A stretch of 64,000 nucleotides of DNA from contig CANLWG010000008.1 in the NCBI GenBank assembly GCA_947494715.1, forward strand, positions 186,001-250,000. Reading direction: 5' to 3'. Below are positions 54,266-62,889 of this stretch, in pieces (the stretch's first letter is position 1; each line of letters begins with the position of its first letter). The position numbers and the translations under genes were made by a program. The notes under the pieces were generated by a model that did not search any database, was not told the origin of the DNA, and saw only the letters and a program-made list of their open reading frames with translations. The DNA comes from an uncultured Flavobacteriaceae bacterium (GTDB taxonomy: Bacteria > Bacteroidota > Bacteroidia > Flavobacteriales > Flavobacteriaceae).

Positions 54266-55018
54266 TTATCTTTTGTTCTGCTCATCATGAGTCTTGGAAG
54301 AAGCCCTGACCAATCGGTGGATTTCGTTAAGTTCATTTTCGCTAAGATGTCGCCATTTCCCCACGGGAATATCCAAATTGACATTCATAATGCGGATACG
54401 TTTCAAGGTTTTTACCCGATATCCCAAATATTCGCACATACGACGTATCTGTCTATTTAAGCCTTGTGTCAGTACAATCTTGAATTCCTGGCGACCCGTT
54501 TGTTCCACTTTACATTTGCGGGTCACCGTGTCCAGTATAGGCACGCCATTGGCCATTTTGTGTACAAAATCGTAGTCTATGGGCTTGTTTACGGTAACCA
54601 TATACTCCTTTTCATGACGGTTCCTTGCCCTAAGAATCTTGTTTACTATGTCGCCGTCGTTGGTTAAAAAGATTAGGCCCTCGCTCATTTTGTCCAAGCG
54701 GCCAATAGGAAAGATACGTTTGGGGTAACCGATAAAATCTATGATATTGTCCTTCTCTACCTGGGTATCCGTGGTACAAACAATACCTATTGGTTTGTTA
54801 AAGGCCAAATACACCGGTTTTTCCTTCGGTTCGGAGATAAGTTCCCCATCCACCCGTACCGTATCGTTTTCCGAAATTTTGGAACCCATTTCAGGGATTT
54901 GCCCATTAACGGTCACCCGGCCTTGCCTAATAAGTTTGTCGGCCTCACGCCGGGAGCAATAGCCTACTTCGCTCAAGTATTTGTTGATTCGAATGGGTTT
55001 TGGGTCCGACACTTGCAA
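54266..55018 (-). CDS. rluF: 23S rRNA pseudouridine synthase RluF
   Basis: 250 residues. N-terminal S4 domain ([20 protein letters not shown]) and RsuA-type catalytic domain: [17 protein letters not shown] with the catalytic Asp, [20 protein letters not shown], and the family end [13 protein letters not shown]. The 17-residue N-terminal and C-terminal segments match RluF more than RsuA or RluB. It converts uridine to pseudouridine in the 23S rRNA. It is separated by 110 bp from the YfcE gene on the same strand. Confidence 0.9.
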   Translation of the reverse strand: MQVSDPKPIRINKYLSEVGYCSRREADKLIRQGRVTVNGQIPEMGSKISENDTVRVDGELISEPKEKPVYLAFNKPIGIVCTTDTQVEKDNIIDFIGYPKRIFPIGRLDKMSEGLIFLTNDGDIVNKILRARNRHEKEYMVTVNKPIDYDFVHKMANGVPILDTVTRKCKVEQTGRQEFKIVLTQGLNRQIRRMCEYLGYRVKTLKRIRIMNVNLDIPVGKWRHLSENELNEIHRLVRASSKTHDEQNKR

Positions 55019-55128
55019 TTATTTGGAATTTGTAAAGATAGCGGTTTTGATCAGGTATTCTTAAATACGGGAAAGACGTTCTTGCTCCAGTGTAAAGAAG
55101 GGACAATGCATCTTGTGGAAGCTTTCTT

Positions 55129-55641
55129 CTAAAGGGTGAATACTTCAGTTTCCAATGTTTCGGTATCCAAGATGAGAAAGGTGGCCGGAATGGCCTTCAA
55201 ACTACCGCCATGAAAGCCCATGAGGGTTCCGGGGTTTATAAATAGGGTATTGTTTATGGTTTCGTGATCCATCAGGTTGTGATCGTGTCCGTAGCAGACC
55301 ACATCGAAGACCCCATGTTCTGCCAATATCTTGGCTTTTTCGGGATAATGGTTCATGGCGAAAGACTTGCCGCCCAATTCACCTTTGTAATATTCCCCAT
55401 GGATATGAATATTCGGATAGTTGTTCGAAACCTGGATGAGGGCAGCGACATCACCATCATTATTGCCCAAAACCATATGTATAGGTTGGGTATAGGCCCG
55501 TCCAAGAAGTTTAATGATAAAGGGCGAACATAGATCCCCGCAGTACAACATAGTTGAGGTAGCTTGTAACTCAGGCATTTCCAGTGCCCTTTGAAGGTTA
55601 TTGATATGATCGTGAATATCTGAAACGATGGCAATTTTCAT
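55129..55641 (-). CDS. YfcE-family metallophosphoesterase
   Basis: 170 residues. The five metallophosphoesterase blocks are visible: AIVSDIHDHINN, LYCGDLCSP, LGNNDGDV, MNHYPEKAK and YGHDHNLM with NPGTLMG. Relatives hydrolyse phosphodiesters such as bis-pNPP in vitro; the biological substrate is open. Divergent from the sugar-oxidation operon. Confidence 0.9.
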   Translation of the reverse strand: MKIAIVSDIHDHINNLQRALEMPELQATSTMLYCGDLCSPFIIKLLGRAYTQPIHMVLGNNDGDVAALIQVSNNYPNIHIHGEYYKGELGGKSFAMNHYPEKAKILAEHGVFDVVCYGHDHNLMDHETINNTLFINPGTLMGFHGGSLKAIPATFLILDTETLETEVFTL

Positions 55642-55704
55642 AGTATGGAAGATTAAGTTTGGCGATTCAAATCTTTTACGAATTTACCAATATTAAATCA
55701 CAAA

Positions 55705-55722
55705 AACTTGTACGTACAAGTT
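55705..55722. promoter_or_regulatory. Perfect 18-bp palindrome, probable operator of the 55781 operon
   Basis: AACTTGTAC-GTACAAGTT is fully self-complementary. It resembles the T-N-G-T...A-C-N-A pattern of GntR/FadR-type operators. It covers the -33 TTG (55708-55710) of the promoter below, so binding would block transcription. No matching regulator is in the window. Confidence 0.7.
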
Positions 55723-55738
55723 GCTTTGGTTATCTTTA
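55708..55738 (+). promoter_or_regulatory. Promoter of the sugar-oxidation operon, TTG-N20-TATCTTTA
   Basis: TTG at 55708 and TATCTTTA at 55731-55738, seven of eight bases of the TAnnTTTG box, at the usual spacing. The leader to the ATG at 55781 would be about 40 nt. Confidence 0.6.
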
Positions 55739-55780
55739 GCCAGTCCCATCCTAATTGGGATAAACCTACCCTTTCTAAAC

Positions 55781-56713
55781 ATGGAAAAAAAAATAAATAG
55801 AAGAAGTTTTGTTCAAAGGTCAAGCTTGGGTTCTGCAGGTATGCTATTGTCGCCAAGTATCTTACTATCGTCATTCAAATGCCATAAAACCCAAAAAGAA
55901 ATTTCCATAAATGCCCATCTCTGGATTTATGCCAGTAAATTTCCCCCGGACTGGGATTGCACACCTGTCTTGGATACCGTATTTTCCGATTTGAGCTATG
56001 CTGGTATCGAAGGCGTGGAAATTATGGAAGGCCAATTGCGTCATGACGATTCCATCGAGCGCCTAAACGGACTGATAGAAAAATATAATCTACCCGTTTC
56101 GGGATCTTCCTATGGGGTCGGTTTTAAGATGTGGGATGTTGCGCAGCACAAGGAAATCATGGAAGACATCGAAACGGTGGTCCCACGATTGGCCCAGGTA
56201 GGTGGAAAAACATTTGGCATATCGGTGGGGGCCAAGAAAGACGGACTTAAAACCGAAGCCGAACTCGATGCGCAAGCTACCCTTTTAAAAAAAGTCAGAT
56301 CTATTTGTCAGGGCAATGGTATAGAGGCCAATTTACACAATCATACCTATGAAGTGGAAAATGATATGCACGATTTAAGAGGTACTTTGGCCAGGATTCC
56401 TGATTTTAAATTAGGCCCGGATTTAAATTGGTTAATTCGGGGAGGAGTGGACCCGGTAGATTTTATCAATGCTTATGGTCAGCAAATTGTATATCTTCAT
56501 ATACGAGATCAGTACAAAGATGGAACTTGGTCTGAATATGTTGGTCAAGGCGATACAAATTTTGAACCCATCGCGGCTGCTCTTAAGGCTCAAAATTTTG
56601 AAGGTAAAGCCGCGATAGAATTAGCTTTTCCCAATGATTTCACACCTAAAAATGAGTTGAGGGAAGATTGGAAAATGAGCCGGGAATTTGTACAAAAGAC
56701 TTTCGGGTGGTAA
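55781..56713 (+). CDS. TIM-barrel sugar isomerase/epimerase-like protein, Tat signal
   Basis: 310 residues from MEKKINRRSFVQRSSLGSAG, a twin-arginine signal; an upstream in-frame Met adds 20 residues without one. The isomerase barrel follows with metal and substrate residues in EGVEIMEGQLRHD, EANLHNHTYEVEN, GPDLNWLIRGG and VYLHIRDQY, and the final Glu in AAIELAFPND. First gene of the plus-strand operon behind an operator palindrome. Likely epimerises or opens an oxidised sugar in the periplasm. Confidence 0.85.
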   Translation: MEKKINRRSFVQRSSLGSAGMLLSPSILLSSFKCHKTQKEISINAHLWIYASKFPPDWDCTPVLDTVFSDLSYAGIEGVEIMEGQLRHDDSIERLNGLIEKYNLPVSGSSYGVGFKMWDVAQHKEIMEDIETVVPRLAQVGGKTFGISVGAKKDGLKTEAELDAQATLLKKVRSICQGNGIEANLHNHTYEVENDMHDLRGTLARIPDFKLGPDLNWLIRGGVDPVDFINAYGQQIVYLHIRDQYKDGTWSEYVGQGDTNFEPIAAALKAQNFEGKAAIELAFPNDFTPKNELREDWKMSREFVQKTFGW

Positions 56714-56850
56714 AGTAGTAGTAAATATCCTGCTCATGAATATAGTATATGCCAGGAACAATACAATCGCCTTGAAATAAAATAGGGTAGTAATAGCTGC
56801 TTTTAAAAGGCTATTCCATTAAATATTGAATTTGAAACAATAACAAGATT

Positions 56851-58047
56851 ATGAAAATCGCCATGCTAGGTTCGGGTTTTATCGCCCGCTTTTATGCAGA
56901 ATCGCTACATGCGCAGAGACGCAAGGATCATGTGATCATGGTCTATTCAAGAAACAATGCAAATGCCGAACGTTTTGCCAAGGACTATGGGCTGCCTTTT
57001 TATAGTACTTCTATGGAAGAGGCCATCTCACATCCGGATGTAGATGTAGTGCTGATTTCTTTACCTAATCATTTGCACGAGGCTGCTGTACTGGCTTGTG
57101 CCAAGGCCAAAAAACATGTCATTTGTACAAAGCCGCTAGGACGTACGGCCGAGGAAGCCAAACGTATGCTTGATGCAGTAGAAGAGGCAGGAATTTTTGG
57201 CGGTTATCTGGAAGACCTTTGTTATACCCCCAAATTCTTGAAATCGATGGAAAGCGTAAACCGGGGAGATATCGGTCGAGTACTTTGGGCAAAATCCCGT
57301 GAAGCCCATCCAGGACCACATAGCGATTGGTTTTGGGACAAGGAAAAATCCGGTGGCGGGGCCATTATAGACCTAGGTTGCCATTGTGTGGAAATAAGCC
57401 GGAACTTTATCGGAAAGAACATAAAACCGATCGAGGTAATGTGTTGGGCAGACACCCAGGTACATCCCATAGATGCCGAAGACCATGCCATCGGGCTGGT
57501 AAAATACGCAAATGGCGCCATTGGGCAGTTTGAGGTGAGTTGGACGTTTAGAGGCGGAATGGATTTACGGGACGAGGTCATGGGTACCGAAGGTACTATA
57601 TGGGTCAATAGCTTTTTGCGCACTGGTTTTGAAATGTTCACTACGGGAAAAGGTGGTGAGGGCTATGTGGCCGAAAAAGCAGAATCGAATGTAGGCTGGC
57701 TGTTTCCGGTTGGTGACGAAGCCCATGAATTAGGATATCCACACATGTTTACGGACATGTTCACGGCCATCGAGGAAAATCGTGACCCCTTGGAAACTTT
57801 CTATGATGGTTATGTGGTCAATGCTATCTTGGATGCCGCCTTTAAGTCGGCCGATAGTAAGACCTGGGAACCGGTAATTCTAGAGGATTGGCGGGGGGAT
57901 GAACCTGAAGACCATCAAAAAGATTGGGAATCCTATGATGATGATCACTATCTGATCAAGAAAGAAATTTTGCCCAACGGAGATGTCACGGTGATATTAA
58001 AGCACAAAAAAACAGGAAAGGTTTCCAGAAAAGTAACCTTGGCCTAG
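56851..58047 (+). CDS. Gfo/Idh/MocA oxidoreductase, cytoplasmic
   Basis: 398 residues, with no export signal. MKIAMLGSGFIARFYAESLH is the NAD fold, CTKPLGRTAEEA the catalytic-type Lys motif (T in place of E), and GGGAIIDLGCHCVEISRNF the substrate site. Later SWTFRGGMDLRDE and a C-terminal extension with DDDHYLIKKEILPNGD. It lies 137 bp after the TIM barrel. The absence of a signal differs from the Gfo/Idh proteins at 1557-4124 and 34814, so it probably finishes a step inside the cell. Confidence 0.9.
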   Translation: MKIAMLGSGFIARFYAESLHAQRRKDHVIMVYSRNNANAERFAKDYGLPFYSTSMEEAISHPDVDVVLISLPNHLHEAAVLACAKAKKHVICTKPLGRTAEEAKRMLDAVEEAGIFGGYLEDLCYTPKFLKSMESVNRGDIGRVLWAKSREAHPGPHSDWFWDKEKSGGGAIIDLGCHCVEISRNFIGKNIKPIEVMCWADTQVHPIDAEDHAIGLVKYANGAIGQFEVSWTFRGGMDLRDEVMGTEGTIWVNSFLRTGFEMFTTGKGGEGYVAEKAESNVGWLFPVGDEAHELGYPHMFTDMFTAIEENRDPLETFYDGYVVNAILDAAFKSADSKTWEPVILEDWRGDEPEDHQKDWESYDDDHYLIKKEILPNGDVTVILKHKKTGKVSRKVTLA

Positions 58048-58091
58048 GCATACAATCTCATGTCTAATGTCTCAAATCTAACATCTTAAAA

Positions 58092-59789
58092 ATGTACATC
58101 AACGGGAAGGCAATTACCGAAAACACCTACGACGCCATCGTTATTGGATCGGGTATAAGTGGTGGCTGGGCTGCAAAGGAATTATGTGAAAAAGGATTGA
58201 AAACCCTAGTGCTGGAACGTGGCCGAATGGTGGTGCATATAAAGGATTACACCACGGCGAGCATGCATCCATGGGAGTTCGAACATCGCGGAGTCATTCC
58301 GCAAAAAATCAAGGAGGAAAACCCGGTGATTAGCCGTTGTTATGCCTTTAGTGAAGCTACGGAACATTTTTTTGTAAAGGACACCGAACATCCATACGAA
58401 CAGACCAAACCTTTCGACTGGATAAGGGGTTATCAGGTGGGAGGTAAATCCTTGCTCTGGGCGCGATGGACGCAACGTTGGAGCGACCTTGATTTTGAGG
58501 CCAATGCCAAAGAAGGTATCGCAATCGATTGGCCCATACGGTACAAGGACATAGCTCCATGGTACAGCTATGTTGAAAAATTTGTGGGCATAAGCGGAAA
58601 TAGGGATGGGCTTTCGGTTATTCCCGATGGGGAATTTCTGCCGCCCATGGAAATGAACTGCCTTGAAAAACATGTGAAAGAGCAATTGACAAAACAGTAT
58701 AAAGACCGCCACCTGGTAATTTCAAGAACCGCCAACCTTACCACAAGGCATAAAGGTCGCGGCCCCTGTCAATATCGTAGCCTATGTAATCGAGGATGTC
58801 CGTTTGGTGGCTATTTTAGCAGCAACTCCTCCACACTTCCAGCTGCGGAAAAAACAGGAAACCTGACTATCCGGCCTTTTTCCGTGGCACAATCCATTAT
58901 TTACGATGAAACTACCGAGAAGGTCACAGGCGTCCGCATAGTAGATACCAATACCAAGGAAAGTATCGAATATTTTGCTAAGATCATCTTTGTAAACGGT
59001 TCAACTTTGAATTCCACCCTTTTGCTAATGAATTCCACCTCATCACGTTTTCCGGATGGAATGGGCAATGATTGTGGTGAATTGGGCCACAACTTGATGG
59101 ACCATAATTATAACTGCAAGGTACAGGGAGAATATGACGGTTTCAAGAATAAATATTACTCTGGAAGACGGCCAACCGGAACGTATCTGGCCAGGTTTAG
59201 AAATTTCGGCAAGGACAAACAAAAAGATTTCAGACGGGGCTACGCGTATGCCGCAGGAGGTTCACGGCCAGCACAGAGCGAGCTAAGCAAAATAGTCATT
59301 GGTGAAACCCTCAAAACCGATTTGACACGGTTGGGACCTTGGAAATTTGGTTTTAGCGGTATGGGCGAATGCCTCCCCTATCATGAAAACAAGATAACTT
59401 TGAGCAAAGACAGGACGGATGAGTGGGGTATGCCGATATTGAATATCGATGCAGAATACAAGGAGAATGAGACCGCTATGACCAAAGATATGGTCAATAC
59501 GGCGCTGGAAATGTTGGATTCGTTAAATTTTAAGAATATCGAGGATAAGAAACAGGTACGAAATATAGGCCTGAACATTCACGAAATGGGAACCGCCCGG
59601 ATGGGCCATGACCCGAAAACCTCCGTACTTAATGGAAATAATCAAGTCTGGGGCGCTAAAAATGTTTTTGTCACAGATGGTGCCTGTATGACCTCAAGTG
59701 CCTGTCAAAATCCATCGTTGACCTATATGGCCTTGACGGCCAGAGCCGCGGATTTTGCAGTAAGCGAATTAAAGAAGATGAACCTCTAA
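58092..59789 (+). CDS. GMC-family FAD oxidoreductase
   Basis: 565 residues. FAD motif AIVIGSGISGGWAAKELCE near residue 17, RGYQVGGKSLLWARWTQRWS, a GMC-type ENMGTARM-like segment (IHEMGTARMGHDPKTSVL), and the catalytic end GACMTSSACQNPSLTYMALT with His/Asn. The family relatives with a small partner protein (next gene) are large subunits of gluconate-2-dehydrogenase or 3-keto-glycoside-forming enzymes. No cytochrome subunit is seen in the window. The electron acceptor is unknown. Confidence 0.9.
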   Translation: MYINGKAITENTYDAIVIGSGISGGWAAKELCEKGLKTLVLERGRMVVHIKDYTTASMHPWEFEHRGVIPQKIKEENPVISRCYAFSEATEHFFVKDTEHPYEQTKPFDWIRGYQVGGKSLLWARWTQRWSDLDFEANAKEGIAIDWPIRYKDIAPWYSYVEKFVGISGNRDGLSVIPDGEFLPPMEMNCLEKHVKEQLTKQYKDRHLVISRTANLTTRHKGRGPCQYRSLCNRGCPFGGYFSSNSSTLPAAEKTGNLTIRPFSVAQSIIYDETTEKVTGVRIVDTNTKESIEYFAKIIFVNGSTLNSTLLLMNSTSSRFPDGMGNDCGELGHNLMDHNYNCKVQGEYDGFKNKYYSGRRPTGTYLARFRNFGKDKQKDFRRGYAYAAGGSRPAQSELSKIVIGETLKTDLTRLGPWKFGFSGMGECLPYHENKITLSKDRTDEWGMPILNIDAEYKENETAMTKDMVNTALEMLDSLNFKNIEDKKQVRNIGLNIHEMGTARMGHDPKTSVLNGNNQVWGAKNVFVTDGACMTSSACQNPSLTYMALTARAADFAVSELKKMNL

Positions 59790-59798
59790 GCGATACCA

Positions 59799-60374
59799 AT
59801 GCTACGAAAAACTTTTATCAACCGATTGGCCCTAGGGAGTGGAAGTGCGCTTTTACTCCCAGCGGCAAGCCTACTGCAAGGTTGTGAATACAAACCAACT
59901 CTACGAACTGCTCTGACCGATGCTGATATTCCTTTGCTGGATGAACTGGGAAATACCATTATTCCGGATACGATGTCTTCTCCAGGAGCCAAGGCCGCAG
60001 ACATTGGAGAATATATGCTAGTCATGTACTCGGATTGTATGCCCTGGGAAGAACAAAATATCTTCCTGAACGGAATCAACGAATTGGATTCAAGAGCGGC
60101 ACAGACTTTTTCAGGTTCTTTTGTTGAGGCCGATTCCACTCAAAAATTGGAGCTGTTGGAGGTTGTACAGACCGAGGCGACAGCCTATCAGCTTAAAATG
60201 GAAAAAGAGGAAAAGACATTACCTCATTACTTTGACCTTTTAAAAGGTTTGACCATTTCGGGATACTTCTCTTCGGAAATTGGAATGACCCAAGCTAGAA
60301 ATTACCTTCCGCTACCCGGAAAATTTGAGGCCTACATTCCTTATGATCAGGATAACAAACCTTGGGCAACCTAG
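59799..60374 (+). CDS. Gluconate 2-dehydrogenase subunit 3-like protein
   Basis: 191 residues, 9 bp after the GMC gene. The N-terminus MLRKTFINRLALGSGSALLL is signal-like, ending in a lipobox-like SLLQGC; the twin-arginine pair is absent (R-K). The core (LDELGNTIIPDTMSSPGAKA then ADIGEYMLVMYSDCMPWEEQ) is the family that accompanies GMC large subunits and may carry them across the membrane. The partner relation is supported by spacing and by the family pairing. Confidence 0.85.
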   Translation: MLRKTFINRLALGSGSALLLPAASLLQGCEYKPTLRTALTDADIPLLDELGNTIIPDTMSSPGAKAADIGEYMLVMYSDCMPWEEQNIFLNGINELDSRAAQTFSGSFVEADSTQKLELLEVVQTEATAYQLKMEKEEKTLPHYFDLLKGLTISGYFSSEIGMTQARNYLPLPGKFEAYIPYDQDNKPWAT

Positions 60375-60379
60375 AAGTT

Positions 60380-61165
60380 ATGGACTTTAAAAACACCTCA
60401 TATATCGTCATGGGCGGCACCACGGGAATGGGTCTCACCGTGGCCAAGGCATTGGAAACCAACGGGGCCCAGGTTCTCGTTGTCGGAAGAAATCCAGATA
60501 ATTGTAAAAAGGCGGGGAAAGCCTTAGGGCAAGGCAGTATTTCGCTGAGCGGGGATGCCACGGACCCCGAAACCATGAAAATCGCAATTCAAATGGCCCA
60601 TAACGCTTTTGGAAGTATTACTGGGTTATTCCATGTAGCTGGTGGAAGTGGTCGCAAATGGGGCGATGGCCCTTTGGATCAAATTACTTTGGACGGTTGG
60701 AACAAGACCTTGGAACTGAACCTAACCTCCTTGATGCTCGCAAACCAGGCAATGATTCAGTATTTCCTTGAACATGAAAAGGAAGGTATTATTTTGAACA
60801 TGGGATCCGTATTGGGTTTCTCCCCATCTCCAAAGTACTTTGTTACCCATGCCTACGCCGCTGCGAAATCGGCTATTATTGGTTTTTCTAAGTCCATTGC
60901 CGCCTACTATGCCCAACATAACATCCGGGTTAATGTCATTGCTCCGAGCCTATTTGTTACACCCATGGCAAAACGGGCCACGGAAGATAAGGAGATATTA
61001 GAATTTCTGAAAACGAAACAACCGTTGGATGGAGGACGCGCGGGGGCATCCGAAGATATCAATAATGCCGCGCTAATGTTCTTGCATCCGGATTCCAAAT
61101 TTATTACCGGACAGGTCTTGTCCGTGGATGGAGGTTGGACTATTAGTGAAGGGCAATATAAATAA
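60380..61165 (+). CDS. SDR-family oxidoreductase
   Basis: 261 residues from MDFKNTSYIVMGGTTGMGLT, 5 bp after the previous stop. NAD motif GGTTGMG, catalytic Ser in NMGSVLGFS, Tyr and Lys in AYAAAKSAI. The C-terminal MFLHPDSKFITGQVLSVDGG is typical of sugar-alcohol or 3-oxo-acid SDRs. It presumably reduces or oxidises an intermediate made by the GMC enzyme. Confidence 0.93.
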   Translation: MDFKNTSYIVMGGTTGMGLTVAKALETNGAQVLVVGRNPDNCKKAGKALGQGSISLSGDATDPETMKIAIQMAHNAFGSITGLFHVAGGSGRKWGDGPLDQITLDGWNKTLELNLTSLMLANQAMIQYFLEHEKEGIILNMGSVLGFSPSPKYFVTHAYAAAKSAIIGFSKSIAAYYAQHNIRVNVIAPSLFVTPMAKRATEDKEILEFLKTKQPLDGGRAGASEDINNAALMFLHPDSKFITGQVLSVDGGWTISEGQYK

Positions 61166-61177
61166 GTCTTTGGGAAA

Positions 61178-62089
61178 ATGACAAAGCATTATTTGGGCAT
61201 CGACATCGGAGGAACAAAAATCAAGACCGTTATCCTCAATGGGGAAGGTAAAATCCTGGAGCAAAACGAGGTTCTGACAGAGGATGGTTCTATGGATACG
61301 GAGCTTTGGAAGAAAAAAATAGTTTCCCAAATCGCTGAAAAGACTCACCAATATGCTGAAAAGGGTGACCGGTTGCTGCAATGTGCCATCTCGGCTCCCG
61401 GTCTGGTTGATAAAAAAAACCAGATGATTCTCCACATGCCAGAACGCCTACAGGGCATAGAAAATTTCAATTGGTCCGAAGAATTACGGCAAGACATCAA
61501 AATCATCAACGACGGGCATTCGGCCTGCTTGGCCGAATATGAGTCTTTTTACAAGGGGCAGGAAATACGGCATATGCTTATGCTTACTTTGGGTACCGGC
61601 GTAGGCGGAGGTATCATTATCAATGGAGAATTGTATCAGGGAGATCTGCAACGGGCAGGACACGTAGGCCATATGACCGTTGCCTATGATGGCGCGCCTA
61701 CCATGACGAATATGCCGGGCAGTTTGGAACATGCTATCGGCAACTTTTCGGTTTCCGAACGGACCAAAGGTCGATACAAAAGTGTTCGCGAACTAGTCGA
61801 TGCCTATGAAAATGGGGAAGAAAATGCAGAAAAATGGTGGTTGGAATCCGTTCAAAAACTAGCCGTTGCATTGGCTTCCTTGACCAATATACTTTCCCCG
61901 GAACTGATTGTTTTGGGCGGTGGTATAACAGCAGGTGCCAAAGCTTCATTGATGGAACCCTTACAAGATTTCATGGCCCGTTATGAATGGCGGCCAAAAG
62001 GATATAAAATAAAAATAGAGGCAGCAAAGCATGGTAGTTTCGCCGGCGCCATTGGAGCCGCTTTTTTTGCCAGGAACAACAATAGCTAA
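61178..62089 (+). CDS. ROK-family sugar kinase, lacking zinc-site Cys
   Basis: 303 residues. Phosphate motif GIDIGGTKIKTVILN, catalytic Asp in KIINDGHSACLAEYE, LTLGTGVGGGIIINGELYQG. In the usual ROK zinc motif (G-H...C-x-C-G-x2-G-C-x-E) the sequence is GHVGHMTVAYDGAPTMTNMPG then SLEHAIGN, with no Cys. It probably phosphorylates a sugar; with no winged helix it is not a repressor. It lies in the same run of genes as the SIS protein that follows. Confidence 0.88.
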   Translation: MTKHYLGIDIGGTKIKTVILNGEGKILEQNEVLTEDGSMDTELWKKKIVSQIAEKTHQYAEKGDRLLQCAISAPGLVDKKNQMILHMPERLQGIENFNWSEELRQDIKIINDGHSACLAEYESFYKGQEIRHMLMLTLGTGVGGGIIINGELYQGDLQRAGHVGHMTVAYDGAPTMTNMPGSLEHAIGNFSVSERTKGRYKSVRELVDAYENGEENAEKWWLESVQKLAVALASLTNILSPELIVLGGGITAGAKASLMEPLQDFMARYEWRPKGYKIKIEAAKHGSFAGAIGAAFFARNNNS

Positions 62090-62099
62090 TCAGAGATAA

Positions 62100-62885
62100 A
62101 TGAGCGTTACAAAACAGTATTTGGAAAAAGGAAGGGATATCATTAGCACGATAGAAAAACAGGAGCCCGTAATTCAAGAGGTGGCACAACTGTTCGCCAA
62201 ATCTATTTTAAATGGTAGAATGGTACACTTGTTCGGATCAGGGCATAGCAGAATAATGGTCGAGGAAATGTGGCCGCGTTACGGATCGTTCCCTGGTTTT
62301 AATCCGATTGTGGAGTTGTCCCTGTCCTTTCATAATCTAGTGGTCGGTGCTAATGGACAACGGCAGGCGATGTTCCTTGAAAATGTATCGGGGCTCGCGG
62401 CACGTATCCTTCGAAACTTTGATACCAGTCCGGTGGATACGGCACTGATTATCTCGTCTAGTGGTTGCAATGTGGTTCCCATAGAAATAGCCGAGGAATT
62501 TCAAAAACGAAACATCAAGGTGGTGGCCTTGGTGAGCAGCCTACATTTGCTAGGCAGCACTTCAAAAAGAGCCGATGGCAAAAAGTTGACAGATTTTGCC
62601 GATCACGTACTGGATACAGGGGCTCCTCTGGGTGATGCCATGATTTATCTAGATGGACTCGATTCCCCCGTGGCACCTGGTTCAACCTTGGGTGGTGTTT
62701 TGATCGTAAACTCGGTCAAGGCGGAAGTAGCCAACATTCTCCATAAGAACGGGAAATCGCCCAAGGTGTTGAGTAGCGGGAAAATCATTGGGGAGAAACG
62801 AGCGATGGACCTATTCGAATCGGCTTATGACGAGCATGCCCATTTAATGGCAAAATTGTATGAAAATGTAGGGCCTCAAAAATAA
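62100..62885 (+). CDS. SIS-domain sugar isomerase-like protein
   Basis: 261 residues. SIS fold with GRMVHLFGSGHSRIMVEEMW, DTALIISSSGCNVVPIEIAE, VVALVSSLHLLGSTSKRADG. It belongs to the SIS_2 group that includes phosphosugar isomerases and deaminases. It follows the ROK kinase by 10 bp and could act on its phosphorylated product. Exact reaction unknown. Confidence 0.85.
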   Translation: MSVTKQYLEKGRDIISTIEKQEPVIQEVAQLFAKSILNGRMVHLFGSGHSRIMVEEMWPRYGSFPGFNPIVELSLSFHNLVVGANGQRQAMFLENVSGLAARILRNFDTSPVDTALIISSSGCNVVPIEIAEEFQKRNIKVVALVSSLHLLGSTSKRADGKKLTDFADHVLDTGAPLGDAMIYLDGLDSPVAPGSTLGGVLIVNSVKAEVANILHKNGKSPKVLSSGKIIGEKRAMDLFESAYDEHAHLMAKLYENVGPQK

Positions 62886-62889
62886 TCAT

